NCBI GenBank assembly: GCA_028673005.1
Contig: CM054114.1
Span: forward strand, 17,607,137 to 17,671,136
Length of the DNA: 64,000 bases
From: Tanypteryx hageni
Lineage: Eukaryota > Arthropoda > Insecta > Odonata > Petaluridae
Direction: 5' to 3'
The stretch's first letter is position 1; the number at the start of each line of letters is the position of its first letter. The notes under the pieces were generated by a model. That model made no database searches, was not told where the DNA came from, and saw nothing but the letters and a program-made list of their open reading frames with translations. Positions 11,401 to 21,965 of this stretch are shown in pieces. Made by a program: the position numbers and the translations under genes.

Positions 11401-12269
11401 GAATTAGTTGTAATTAACAATAGGATTGGTTTCCGGAAATATAACTTCAACAAAATTTATCCTCAGATATAAGATTATCGAGAATGAAACTTCGTAAAAT
11501 ACGCTTTGCATTTTCCAGGAAAATAATTCGTGAGGAAGCAGATGGTGCTCCTTTGCTGCACGAGGGTGCTGCAGTAGGTCAGTTTTTGAGAAAGGGGTAG
11601 AACAATGACAAGTGCTCTAACAGCGGGAATGGGTGGGAAATTTTGTAAGGATGGTATTCGACTGATTTGGTAATAACCTTTTACCCATCAAGGAACTATA
11701 AGTTTTGTGGGTAAGGTCCTTGCGGCCCATTTTCAACATTTTGCGGCTCATACTTTGAAAATTCGGCTCTAACCCCATAAAAGCTCATATCCCACATGAG
11801 ATCAACATAAGTTCCGTAAAATGCAGTATGATCTTCATTTATATTCAAGTTTTATTGTGCAATTTAAATATAATTGCAATGCAAATTATGACCTATTATA
11901 CGTTACGTAATATGGTTAACAAATAATACATTGGTGTATTATTTGTAAAATATTACCATTTTCATTTCCATTAACAGAATCTCAATAACGAATTAAAAAC
12001 TTCATTTGTTATGGATGTACGTGTTCCGAATAGCGCTGTTTCAGTTAGCGCCTGATTTTCCTGGCACCAATTAAGGGCGTCAAGTGGGTGTAGTTTGATA
12101 TAGCATTGCTGGCTGAACAGTAGGGACAAGAAATGAGAATTGTGCCGAGTTATGTTTATTAGTATTTAGTTTAACAATTTTGATTTTTCATAGAGCTTTG
12201 CAGAATCTAAAAATAAGTTAATATTTAGCAATTCATTCCTTAATTGATTTATTCTGGCATTTATTTCAG

Positions 12270-12830
12270 GTGCAGGAGAGCGCTAGGGTTGGGGAGGAGG
12301 TGGCAGAGGAGGAGGGGTTGGAGGGTGTGAAGGACGTGGAGGGTGTGGAGGGTGTGGAGGATGAGGAGGGTGTGGAGGATGTGGTGGATGTGGACGATGT
12401 GGAGGGTGTGGATGGTGTGGAAGATATGGAGAATGTGGAGGGTGTGGAGGATGTGGAGGTTGTGGATGGGGTGGTTGGTGTGGAGGGTGTGGATGGTGTG
12501 GAAGATGTGGAGAATGTGGAGGGTGTGGAGGATGTGGAGGTTGTGGATGGGGTGGTTGGTGTGGAGGGTGTGGAGAATGTGAATGTGGTGGAGGGTGTGG
12601 AGGATGTGGAGCATGTGGATGATGTGGAGGTTGTGGATGGTGTGGAGGGTGTGGATGGGGTGGAGGGTGTGGATGGGGTTGTGGGTGTGGTGGAGGGTGT
12701 GGATGGTGTGCAGGGTGTGGAGAGGGTGGAGGGAAGGAGGGTGTGGAGGAGTTTTCGGGGATGGGGGTGGTGGGAGTTGGAGGTAGAGGAGGAATTTGAT
12801 GGAGTGGAGAGAGGGGAGTGAGAGAAGGGA
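12270..12830 (+). repeat. GTGGAGG minisatellite (G-rich + strand), copy 1
   Basis: The + strand is a degenerate array of 6-, 9- and 12-base units built from GTGGAGG, GTGGATG and GTGGAAGAT. One long near-perfect duplication lies within it (about 12415-12485 and 12481-12561). The repeat keeps several frames open: a 183-codon frame of V-E-G-V-E-D units on this strand and a 195-codon His/Leu/Thr-rich frame on the other. Those frames follow from the repeat period and are not evidence of a gene. TTTATTTCAG directly before GTGCAGGAG at 12270 would serve as a splice acceptor, so exon use cannot be excluded. Runs of GG give G-quadruplex potential. Confidence 0.85.
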
Positions 12831-12839
12831 TTGGGGAGT

Positions 12840-14195
12840 GTGAGGCAATATGGATGATGAAGATGCCCTACCAGGTCATTGGTTCGGAGAATTATGATGG
12901 AGCCTTTTGAGGTTAGTTATCACATTGCCATGAGTTTATATCCTGCAGTACAAAATGATATAATGGATTAAATAGCTAATTAAACCAGACAACTTTTACG
13001 AATCAATCAGTTTTATACTTTCCAAACATGATTACATAAGAAAGTTTTTAGTTTGATATACCTAGCTTCATTGGCTGAATGACCGGAGATACAAGTAGCA
13101 TTCTCTTATCCAATAGATCTTCAGCTACTGGGTCTGTAATTGTGTTTGTGTTGATGCATTTTTATGTTCAGAATCTAAGTAAATGAGGTTATATATTTTA
13201 AGGATAAAAGAAACATTGTTTGTGAAACAGTGGTTTAACGCAATCAGAGTTGGGAGTTTCATTGGCATAAGCTATTAATAGTGTCACTGAAAATCACTAA
13301 TTTTGGAAAATAGGCTCAGGAAGAAACGATCCAAACTGGTTTCTTTAGATTGCATGAGGCAACGAACACAACCACGATTTTCTTTATCGGTATCATTGAT
13401 AGAATACGTGTCAATTCCCACGTTAACTACAAAGAAAATTGAACTTTTGTACATCATTCCTAGATTGAAATTAAATTTCGAAATAAGTTTTTATTTGACC
13501 TAAGCGAACGTAAATAATAACCTCAAATTGTGCTACGAATAAGATAATAATTGGATTTTTTCTAGCTCACTTTGTAATATTGAAACTGATCTAATTATCA
13601 CTTCATTAGAGTACAAGTAATAGATATGGCAAACAGATACATATGTGGAGACAACAATTCTTTCTGAATGATCTTAAAGGACCTGAAAAACTGTTGGGAC
13701 CTATTACCTGAAAATAGAAAATAATAATTGGAAAAGGTGATAAAAATATTTTGATAATCCAATTCCCAACCTCGAAATCATAAAATGTTATATGAATGAT
13801 GTATTATCAACGTTTCAGATTTTCTGAGATTGAAATGGGGCACAAAAAGTGTGATAACAGAGGAAAAATATGGCTTCAACTTGTTTCCTTGTGATTACAT
13901 TTCATTAGATAAGGTGCCGAGGGTGAACGAGGTGGAAAAGGCCTAGAAAATAAAAGGCTTAAGGAAAACGTATCGATTTCAAGATACGAAAAATGCCCAA
14001 TCTTTTTCTCTTTTCGTTATTTTTATTCTCTTATCTTGTTTAAAATAGATTCATTCGGGAAAAGGAATTGTTACAATATAATTGGCAGATAAAATATATA
14101 TGCATTAGCCACTGAAATAAAAATAATACAATCATTCTGATTTCTATATATAAAAGTCTGATTCCATATAATAGATATCATCTATTTTTGGTGAA
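12840..14195. other. Non-coding arm sequence
   Basis: No supported gene. The 66-codon open frame at 13303-13503 (+) has a basic N terminus but no recognised motif. Partner: 22596-23951. Confidence 0.35.
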
Positions 14196-14201
14196 TTACC
14201 A

Positions 14202-14232
14202 CTGATGAAGGCTGCTTTGTAGCCAAAATGCG
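14202..14232 (+). ncRNA. Degenerate hammerhead-like motif, Penelope-type, copy 1
   Basis: CTGATGA at 14202-14208 is followed by AGGCTGCTTTGTAGCC, a GGCT/AGCC stem with a short loop, and then AAAA where an active hammerhead has GAAA. CTGATGA-stem II-GAAA motifs of this kind are known from the terminal regions of Penelope-like elements. The G-to-A change in the core predicts loss of cleavage. Partner: 22559-22589. Confidence 0.45.
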
Positions 14233-14730
14233 CATCTGATTTTTCAAACCTAGTTGTGGCTATTGAAGATACCTCAGACAAGCATTTTTAAAGGCTTGTT
14301 CTTGAATGCTCGGATCTGACCCGTAAATTTCAATAGACCTTGGGCACAATACTAGGATTTAGCAAGGCCAGTAGTAAACTTACCTGCAAACACCAATTAC
14401 TTTCCACCATTAACTAAGCTTGTACTCTTACGAGCTTTCTATAATGGTTTTTATTAGATTTAGTTATTATGTTGTTTGTACCTATGATGACGAGTAAAAG
14501 CATGCATACATAAACTAATGGAGTTTGGACTCGTAATGAAAAACAAGATGGAAAATTATACTCCATAAATGGAATACACAGAGATTTCAAAAGCGTTCTT
14601 TATGGAAAATAGGTATGAAACGGTATCAAAAGATTGGGCACTCTCGAATTTTTATCTCCGAAACTATAACTCCTTAATATGTAATCCTGAGGACTTTCAT
14701 GTGGTAAATGCTGTTCTAACACGTCTAAAG

Positions 14731-15032
14731 GAGGCAACATCCAAGGCAAATGCAGCAAGGGTGCGTGAGCTGGCTGCACAAGAATCACTGCATTGCGTGC
14801 AGTGGGCAGCCAGGGAGGCAAGGGAAGAGGCTGCCACTGCAGCTGCCCGGGAGGCAGAAGCTGGAGCGAGGAAGGTAGAAGCAGAGCAGAGAGCCATGAT
14901 GGCTGAGGCTGAAGTGACCAAAATGCCAGCTGACTTACATCCGGCACTTGCGAGGCTGGGAGACCTTCAGGCTGCCATGAGGGGAGAGTTGGGGAGCGGG
15001 AGCAGTGGAGGGGAGGAGGATGAGTCGAAGAG
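14731..15032 (+). CDS. Candidate exon of an unrecognised coiled-coil gene (5' edge uncertain)
   Basis: The open frame (available from 14569) encodes an Ala/Glu/Arg-rich helix with ARVRELAAQE and REAREEAATAAAREAEAGAR, most likely a coiled coil. An ADLHPALARLGDLQAAMRG block and an acidic GEEDESK end follow. The exon stops at AAGAG|GTGAGT, a consensus donor, leaving phase 2. I placed the start after TTCTAACACGTCTAAAG at 14730, which has branch-point-like sequence but a short spacing; it could be further upstream. The frame joins exactly to the next exon at 15708. G+C content is clearly higher than in the surrounding intron. Protein family not recognised. Confidence 0.55.
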
Positions 15033-15707
15033 GTGAGTGATGCAATTTGTTGTCAGTTTATTTGTTTGATGTTTTGTGCTTGGATTAAATTACAAGAAAC
15101 CTTTTTATCTTGTTCATATTAACATGTAGCATCATGCTATGTGATATTATATTGTGTGCAAGAGCTGGCAGTACGTTGAGAGATATTTAAGGGTCCAATA
15201 AGTATTTAAGTTAATATAAATTTGGCTACCTAAGAAGTTTCGAATAATATTTCCATTATTTAGCATATAGAGATTATTCTCTATGGAATATTTTATGATG
15301 ACGATCAGCATGTGTAAAATAAGGAACTATGTTTATTTTACTTTGGAAAGAATTTTAATTTCAGTTTATTGCTTCAATGCATTTGTTTTAATGTAATTTG
15401 GAAGATATTTCAGTGACATATAGTTAATTACACCTTATATTGCTCTTGAAAACTAACTTCATCAAAGAAATTTAAATCTCTTGATTGTAGCATGATTGGT
15501 ATGTGATTTTTGTCTATTATTTAAAAAAATTTCTTGAGGTATTTTTGTACTGAGATTGTAATGAACTGTTGGTTCTATTTGCTAACTGTAATAAATGTAA
15601 TTTTAGAAATGGTGTGCTAAACTTCTATGAAGAAATATAAAAAAATGCTTCCATAGTTTAATGGTTTGTGAAAATATTTAGTCGAGGTATATTCTCTATC
15701 TTTCTAG

Positions 15708-15836
15708 TGATAGTGACACATCAGAAGACATGGTGGATACATTATTGGCCAACCACAGGAGGAGCAGCATGGGTGGTGTCAAGTCCAGAGGAACATCATC
15801 TCACATTTCCCTCGAATCTGATTACAGCAGTTATGG
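15708..15836 (+). CDS. Second exon of the coiled-coil gene
   Basis: Bounded by acceptor CTTTCTAG and donor GG|GTGAGG. When spliced to 15032 the junction codon is AGT and the frame stays open for all 129 bases. It gives S-D-S-D-T-S-E-D-M-V-D-T-L-L, then HRRSSMGG and SHISLESDYSSYG. The polar, phosphorylatable Ser-rich composition fits the tail of a scaffold or cytoskeletal protein, but that is inference. Phase-compatible junctions on both sides are the main evidence that this is a real exon. Confidence 0.6.
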
Positions 15837-16080
15837 GTGAGGATCGGATTGGCTTGTCTAAATTTTTTCCCTTTATTCAACATAGCAAAATCCGATTATT
15901 GAAAATTGAAGGTAACCTCACTGTCTAAATTGCTATGCCTTTTTCATTGTAATCATCTTTCTTGTTTCCATGCTATTGTAATACAATGGAGTATTCTCCT
16001 TATGCCTCGAAATTTTATTTATGTCCTCTTTGGAAAATAATTGTAAAGAAAAATTTAACTACTTCCCAGATATCTGTTCA

Positions 16081-16440
16081 GATATGTAGATGACATATTT
16101 GCAATATTTGACCTAAATAAACAGAAACTAGATGTCTTTGTGGACCAACTCAACGACATATATCCAACCATTAAGCTCACATACGAAATTCAACAAAACA
16201 ATACCTTGCCTTTCCTCGACTTATTAATTATAAACAATATGCATCAAATAGAGTTTGATATTTTTAAAAAAACCCACACACACCAATAATTTTATTCCCA
16301 AAAACTACTTTCACCCCACTAGCCAAAAAACTGCGGTTTTTCACCACTTTGTACATAGACTCTACAATGTACCTCTCAACAAACATAGATATGAAAAGGA
16401 ACTAAAACAAATAAAAGAAATTGCCACAAAACTGGGTGAA
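16081..16440 (+). pseudogene. Penelope-like reverse transcriptase fragment (YVDD and downstream)
   Basis: The first frame reads R-Y-V-D-D-I-F-A-I, then LNDIYPTIKLTYE and LPFLDLLI. After a frameshift in an A-run near 16264, KKPTHTNNFIP, FHPTSQKTAVF and HRLYNVPLNKHRYEKEL follow. These are the catalytic YVDD motif and thumb-region blocks of Penelope-like reverse transcriptases. No endonuclease domain follows. It lies in the second intron of the coiled-coil gene and is separate from the copy in the arms, which covers the N-terminal half of the domain. Confidence 0.8.
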
Positions 16441-16549
16441 ATGCATTGGGTTTTCTTAATCCCCCTTTTTTGGCTAAAGGAGTTTTACTCTAATTCTTAT
16501 TGTTAAAGAACTTAATGAGTTTTCGAATTCATATTAGGAGTACTTTAGC

Positions 16550-17375
16550 GGATGTTTCGTCATGTAGGTCGCAAAAATATCCCTTACATTTTTTGCTTCG
16601 TTGCTTGGCCTTCCCACTGTTGGCCAATTAGTTGCTCCTCTATCATTTTCAATGGTCACATCAGTCAGCTGTAGCAGTATTGTGTAAAACACAGATGCAC
16701 TTCACAATATTATCAGCGACGACTACGTCGGTTTCGATGGCCTTTGACAGTATACGCCACTTAGAATATAATATTCCAAAGGTACATTCGATTGTTTCTC
16801 TAGCCCTAGACAAACGTTTGTTAAAACACTCCTCTGTCATGGTCAAGTTCTTACCTCCGAACGGTTTCATCAGGTAAGGCAAAAGAGGATAGGCTTCGTC
16901 CCCCAGAAATGCGTACGGAGATGTCACATTGGTTCCCGGTAGATAGTCAGGGTCCGGAAAAATCAGCTTCTTTTCATTTAATAACTTGAACAAATCTGAT
17001 GATTGAAACGTACCGCCGTCATTTTGTTTACCGTACCACCCTACGTCCACCGTAATAAATTTATAATTAGCATCTGCTATACCTTGAAGGACAATGGAGA
17101 AATATTTCTTATAATTAAAAAACATTGGCCCCGAATTTTTCGGACAAAGAACACGCACATGTTGTCTACTGCATGTGGGAAATTCCAAATCCTTTCGAAA
17201 TCCGCTGCCGTTGGTTTAAAAGTGTCCTTGTTTGGTACTGGCATGTGTATGGGTTGTAATTCTTCCCATAATGCAACAATGGTTTCGACAATAATTTTTC
17301 CCACAGTAGATGCTCCCGTTCGGAAACTGAATGCTAGAGCCCTGAATGATAATCCCGTTGCTAGATATCTGAAAC
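16550..17375 (-). pseudogene. Harbinger (PIF) transposase, lightly damaged
   Basis: Two overlapping - strand frames make up one protein. One (from 17304) reads GKIIVETIVALWEELQPIHM and KPTAADFERIWNFP. The second (17188-16661) reads VRVLCPKNSGPMFFNYKKYF, ITVDVGWYGKQNDGG, YAFLGDEAYPLLPYLMKPFG, ARETIECTFGI and VLHN. This is the DDE_Tnp_4 superfamily: Asp in VDVG, Asp in GDEAYP and Glu in ETIECTFG are all present. A frameshift near 17170, where the expected GALDGKH block is corrupted, separates the halves. The family encodes the catalytic protein of PIF/Harbinger elements, and its MADF partner lies divergently at 17505. Confidence 0.85.
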
Positions 17376-17504
17376 AAATGTAAACAGCACATTGTGTTGT
17401 AAGTACGTGTGTATAAGACCACCAAATACCATTAAATGATACTAAGTAAATTTGATATTATCCTCATAAATATTAATTAGAATAATTCTTGCTTTATTTT
17501 TCAG

Positions 17505-17914
17505 AAATTCAATTGAGAAAAAAATGGAAATATTTGAGAGATCAGTTCTCTGTTGAACTGGGAAAAATTCAGCCACCGCGTTCTGGAGATGCGGGAGTCT
17601 CTTCCTTCGATCCAAAGTGGCCACATTTTAAAACCATGCAATTTTTAAGGGATGTTGTGAAACCCAGAGCAGCGTCCGGCAATTTGGCAACAGCGGTGGT
17701 GGAGGAACCAACCCCAGAATTTACTGAGGAGAACATCCCTTCAGAAATACATTTCGAGGAAACGGAGCAAGATACACTTCCTCCAAGTTCACCAACACCA
17801 GTGTCTGTTCCAAAATCTCGAAAAAGACGTTGTGTGAACGAAAAGTACAATGAAGCAATTTTAGAGATTGAAAGGCGAAAACTCAGTTATTTACAATCAA
17901 AAGCTGCGCATTAA
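17505..17914 (+). CDS. MADF/Myb-like partner protein of the Harbinger element (partial)
   Basis: The - strand transposase and this + strand gene are arranged head to head about 0.1 kb apart, the usual layout of PIF/Harbinger elements, whose second protein is a MADF- or Myb-like DNA-binding factor. After acceptor TTTATTTTTCAG (ending near 17504) the frame reads LRKKWKYLRDQFSVELGKIQ and WPHFKTMQFLRDVVKPRA, the C-terminal half of a MADF domain. A low-complexity acidic/Pro linker, a KSRKRR nuclear-localisation-like patch and a C-terminal helix ending in SYLQSKAAH follow. The exon for the N-terminal MADF half was not found, so the gene is probably truncated. Confidence 0.7.
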
Positions 17915-18155
17915 CAAGACAGGCGAAAATCTCATTTTGTCAGTTCACGGTATGGTGCACATTGGATGTCTATTATCGCATAAATCTTGCCGTAAGAATT
18001 TTTGTTTTTACTCTCAAGTTCGTATTATTTTTTCGATGCAGAGCTCTTAACGTTATGGAAACCTGAAGACTTAATTGGACAAAGATGTTCTCGACAATAA
18101 TGTTAATGGCATCATAAGCTAAGGTTTTCTAATATTAAGGAAACACTATTATTTA

Positions 18156-18284
18156 GAGATGAAAAGAAAAAAACTTTGCCGCTTCCACAAATTTATTGAA
18201 CACGGCCGATGATGCTACGATCGTAGTGAAACCGGTCGTGTTCAATAAATTTGTGGAAGTGACCAAGTTTTTTCTTTTCATCTC
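18156..18284 (+). ncRNA. Hammerhead-like hairpin in L1
   Basis: Bases 18182-18204 pair perfectly with 18237-18259 (23 bp). The stem continues outward after a small mismatch (18156-18176 with 18264-18284). It encloses CCGATGA (18206-18212), a five-pair stem GCTAC/GTAGT with loop GATC, GAAA (18228-18231), and GTC (18235-18237). This is the layout of a hammerhead core with one change in the first box (CTGATGA to CCGATGA) and a nearly absent stem III, a feature of the minimal hammerheads in Penelope-like elements. It could instead be a palindromic MITE. Confidence 0.5.
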
Positions 18285-18289
18285 GAGTA

Positions 18290-19245
18290 AATTCCACAAA
18301 GTAGAGCCCTACCTCATTAATGATACTATTATTTAGGTTCGTTAATACCTGTGTCGATGTATCACGTGTAGTTTACTTGAACAAGTTGCGAATGGAATTC
18401 TTTTACCTAATAGTCGAATTGCACTGATTTCTAAATCGTGCAAATTTATTCCCTTTACCTAGAGCTGAAATTTTAGCCTTAGAGCATTTCGTAAATTATA
18501 GCATTAATTTTCTATGGACAAATTCGTTATAAGTAATGATATATTTTGTTGATAGCCAGATTTTCAAAATCTCGAGGACTTATTTTTTAAATAAGAAAAA
18601 AGATACTTTTATAACTAAATTCCTTTAATATTTAGTTATATTCATGGCTTAGATTTGGAATAACGGGTACACCGTTGCCGTTGCGATTTTCCATCTTTTG
18701 TTTTACCAGCAAGCAGACGCGACGCACCCAATCTTCAATACGTAGCAACATCGTACTCGGCTCCACCGGGTTGGGTAGGTTGGTTAAGGTGTTTTGGTTA
18801 AAAAAGATTTCAAGGAACAATTTATTTAACCATGTAATACACAAAGAAAATTGACATATTTCATTATTAACCGCGCGAAAAACGGCAAAAGAAGATCAAA
18901 AATAGCAACAATACGGCTGGACCCGGGATTGCAAAGCTGTTCCATATTTATAATTACTAGGAACTTGTTTTAACAAATCATTATTTTTCTATAGATTTAT
19001 AAGAATCACAGCATTTATATCGAAATTTATTTTAATCACACCCTCTGCAGTAAAACATTCCAATGTTTTTTCTCTGGTCCATATATCATTGATGGTTGAA
19101 AAAATCATTCACTGCTGCATTTGTTCCTGGTAGTGCAAAAGAAAATTAGGTCGTCGACAACAGATTTGGATATGGTATAAGCTCCTAATCAAAATAGCAA
19201 AGACTTTATTACTTAATATTTCTACTATGAATTCTGATGTTCATG
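18290..19245. other. Intronic sequence without recognised features
   Basis: AT-rich; the 70-codon - strand frame at 18632-18844 has no recognised motif. I see no splice-bounded exon or repeat here. Confidence 0.4.
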
Positions 19246-20169
19246 GGGTCGAGTGATTAAAATTAAGCTAATGCTAAAAGCATTTGCTTCATATTGAGTG
19301 AATAAAAGTTTGCTTTTGCTTATAAGCGTTTGCTACTCAGTTTTAAGCAAATGCTTAAATTTTACGGAAGAAAGCTCTTTGCAACTTGTTTTTGTTTGCA
19401 TTTAAACTTTTACGTAGTTGAATTTCAAACTAAAAACATAAATATATTGGGTAATATTTTTTAAAAGTTAATTATTAATTTTTTAAAACTATTTATTTTA
19501 TAACTGAATTTGATAATATCACAAATCATGGGTGTATTTTTATTCAATTAGTTATAGTAATTTTATCCTGTCATTTGCCTTTATAGTGATTTTGGATGCC
19601 ACAAATTTTTCTGTCTTACATACAGTTGTACATTGTACGTGGTGATCTTCCCCGACTCCTATTTGAAATCCGGGATCACTTAAGTACCTTAAAAATATTT
19701 ATATCTTCTGTTTGGAAGATGGTACCCCGTCACCTCTATCTTGATATTCTCCGAGTAACAGATTTGAAATATTGGTACTTAACATTTTTTTCAGAGAAAT
19801 TATATAAATTTTTATAACCGTTGGTTGTTGAAACTTTTCTCGTATTTTTTAACCTTTCGTGTCACCATAAATTACCGTATTTGTATTTAGGATTAATTAT
19901 CATGAAAATAGAGTACTTAGAAATATTGTAGCAAGCCCTTTACTTCACTTAAAAAAGTTTAAGCATATGCTTAAAGCATTAAGCAAAAGCTCGGTTTTAT
20001 TCACACAATTTTAAGCAAATGCTTAAGAAAATTCCTAAAAATAAGCTAATGCATATTCTTTCTAGCAAAAGCAAATGCTATTCTTCTTATTCACTCCAAA
20101 TTAAGCATTTGCTTAAAAAGTGAGAGAAATCTTAAGCATAAGCATTTGCTTATTTTTTATTCACTCGAC
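19246..20169. mobile_element. Non-autonomous element built from AAGCAAATGCTTA motifs
   Basis: The left end GTCGAGTGATTAAAATTAAG and the right end, read in complement, GTCGAGTGAATAAAAAATAA form inverted termini. TCATG occurs just outside both ends (19241-19245 and 20170-20174), a candidate 5-bp target duplication, though two extra G bases separate it from the left terminus. Subterminal regions (about 19260-19360 and 19960-20160) hold many variants of TAAGCAAATGCTTA and TAAGCATTTGCTTA; the centre is unique and non-coding. Confidence 0.6.
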
Positions 20170-20174
20170 TCATG

Positions 20175-20680
20175 ATAACATCTTACCAGTTTACTTATTT
20201 TTTTAAACATTGTCATACAAAATCTTTAAATTCTTGTATTGTTGTTGCTCCTTCCAAGTATGGCTTCTGTGATAATCTGACCATGCTGACGGCAGTGTGT
20301 TTTTGTTTTGTTGGTTGAATAATCAATCGTAGTCAAAATTACAAAAATGTGTGAGGACATCTGTTCACATTAACTATAATTATTAACAAACAAGTGTTAC
20401 AGATAGCAAAGTGACTCCAGTTATCGTAGCAAAAACTTAAAAGAGTTACAACGATAATGCTAGTTGCAACATTTTACAAGTATTACAAAAATTTCTAGAT
20501 CTATGTACTGCTTTTTGGACAGAAAACTATTGTTAAACTTAGCAACTCAGAAACATTGTTTTTTATATTTACAGAGAATTTAGTTAACTTTTTCAAATGA
20601 AACTGTTGTATAGAAATTTAATTCATACTCATATCATTGTGTCTTGACAATTTCCTGTGACTCACGATTTCTTATCTGAT
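20175..20680. other. Intronic sequence without recognised features
   Basis: AT-rich, no open frame with family motifs, bounded downstream by the acceptor at 20688. Confidence 0.4.
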
Positions 20681-20688
20681 TTTTTCAG

Positions 20689-20768
20689 AAGAGTTGCTCC
20701 AAGAGATTCTTACGAGAACATTACAAACATCTAGTCGACCACAGAGCTGATACCAAGGAAGAATATCG
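20689..20768 (+). CDS. Third exon of the coiled-coil gene, with stop codon
   Basis: Acceptor TGATTTTTTCAG and donor CG|GTGAGAG. In the phase left by 15836 the sequence reads G-R-V-A-P-R-D-S-Y-E-N-I-T-N-I and stops at TAG (20732-20734); the remainder is 3' UTR. The final residues T-N-I fit a class I PDZ-binding motif (Ser/Thr-x-hydrophobic), though this rests on three residues. A second frame of the exon is open throughout, so coding use in that frame cannot be excluded. Confidence 0.5.
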
Positions 20769-21965
20769 GTGAGAGTAATCGATTTTTGTTACAAAATAGA
20801 ATAAATGAGCTTCCCACTTTGTGTTGTGTTTATCAGTTTGATTGTTGTATGTGATATTCTCATTCAAAACTTGCAATTTGTCAAATGGCATTCCAATGTC
20901 TCCAATCTATTTATTTATTCATGTAAAAGTAGTTTTTTGGAATTTAAAGCATTTGAGAATATTTTTCCAATATATATTTTTGCTTGTACTGGTAGATGTT
21001 TAGAAATAGGATTTCTACCTAACAAAAATTACAGAAAATTTTTAAATTTTAATCACATGATACAATAAGTAGCATATAAATTTGTCATATATTTGGCAAT
21101 TAGCCAAAGTATTTACATATTTAACCAGCAATATTTTCAATACGTAAAAATGCAATATACACTAATCCCCCGATATCCGCGAGGGATGCGTTACAATTTG
21201 TAAATCCTCCAAATAGCTATTTAAAAAAGTATTTTGTAAATGCTAAACATTTTTTATATTAAAATTCAGGGAGATTCATAATTATTGATAAAGATTTAAA
21301 TAAGAATAATTTGTTTTGCTGATTTTACCTAAAATTAATAATGTCCATGAAAGGGTTTAATCATCGGAGGGGCAATGTACTGTGTGAATGGAGAGCTTGT
21401 AATGCCAGCAGTTTTGATTCAGGAAATGTAATTACTACTTATTCAGTCAATTAATTTCAAATCGTTAAATTTTGTGCATTTACTGTTTTTACCTGGATAT
21501 AAGAATTTGTTTTATTTTAAGAACAAGTACTAGTAATGTATTTCTAAGAAACCATAATATTTTTTCTTGAAGTCACTCGTTTGTTTTGAAAACATCCATT
21601 TTTAATATTTAATCATCACTTAGTCTGAAATTTGCTTAAGTACAACTAAATATTTGTGATGCTGTATATTTAACCCCCTTTTTCAACTTGATTGCTCAGG
21701 TTATTGTTGAAAAAGTTTTGAAATCCAACCAAGGAGATTATTCTGCATGATACAAAATATTTCAGCTTAATACTTACAATTTTAAAAAAGTTGTCATCTT
21801 TTTGATTTATGCAAATTGCAAGAATTTATAAAAACTTAAGAGGGAAAAAGTTATTTAGGTAAATACAGTGAATGCAATGTATTATTTAACTAATGATACA
21901 TTTAAAAAGTTTTTGGCTAAACAAACTAGATGTTCATTTTATATATTCTGCATTAATGTTTTCAG
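20769..21965. other. Putative last intron of the coiled-coil gene
   Basis: Lies between donor GTGAGAG and acceptor TTTTCAG. AT-rich, with no recognised transposon. The 87-codon frame at 20805-21068 has hydrophobic stretches but no start context or homology that I recognise. Confidence 0.35.

Larger units (their letters stand above)
1..14459 (-). repeat. Segment S, copy 1 (left arm of palindrome 1)
   Basis: This stretch is the reverse complement of 22332-36777. Paired positions sum to 36777-36778 in the outer part, 36789 from about 10 kb and 36791 from about 11.5 kb. The 12-bp step comes from a longer (TA)n tract here and the 2-bp step from a small indel near 11475. Identity ends sharply after TTATTAGAT at 14459. 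I saw about ten single-base differences while comparing (for example near 1001, 1056, 3920, 6726 and 14053), so the copies are near-identical but distinct. The left edge is cut by the window: pairing is still perfect at base 1. Confidence 0.97.

Noticed and set aside
12261..12848. A 195-codon His/Leu/Thr-rich frame (also at 23943-24530) as a gene
   Set aside because: It is the reverse frame of the GTGGAGG minisatellite; the repeat period keeps most frames open.
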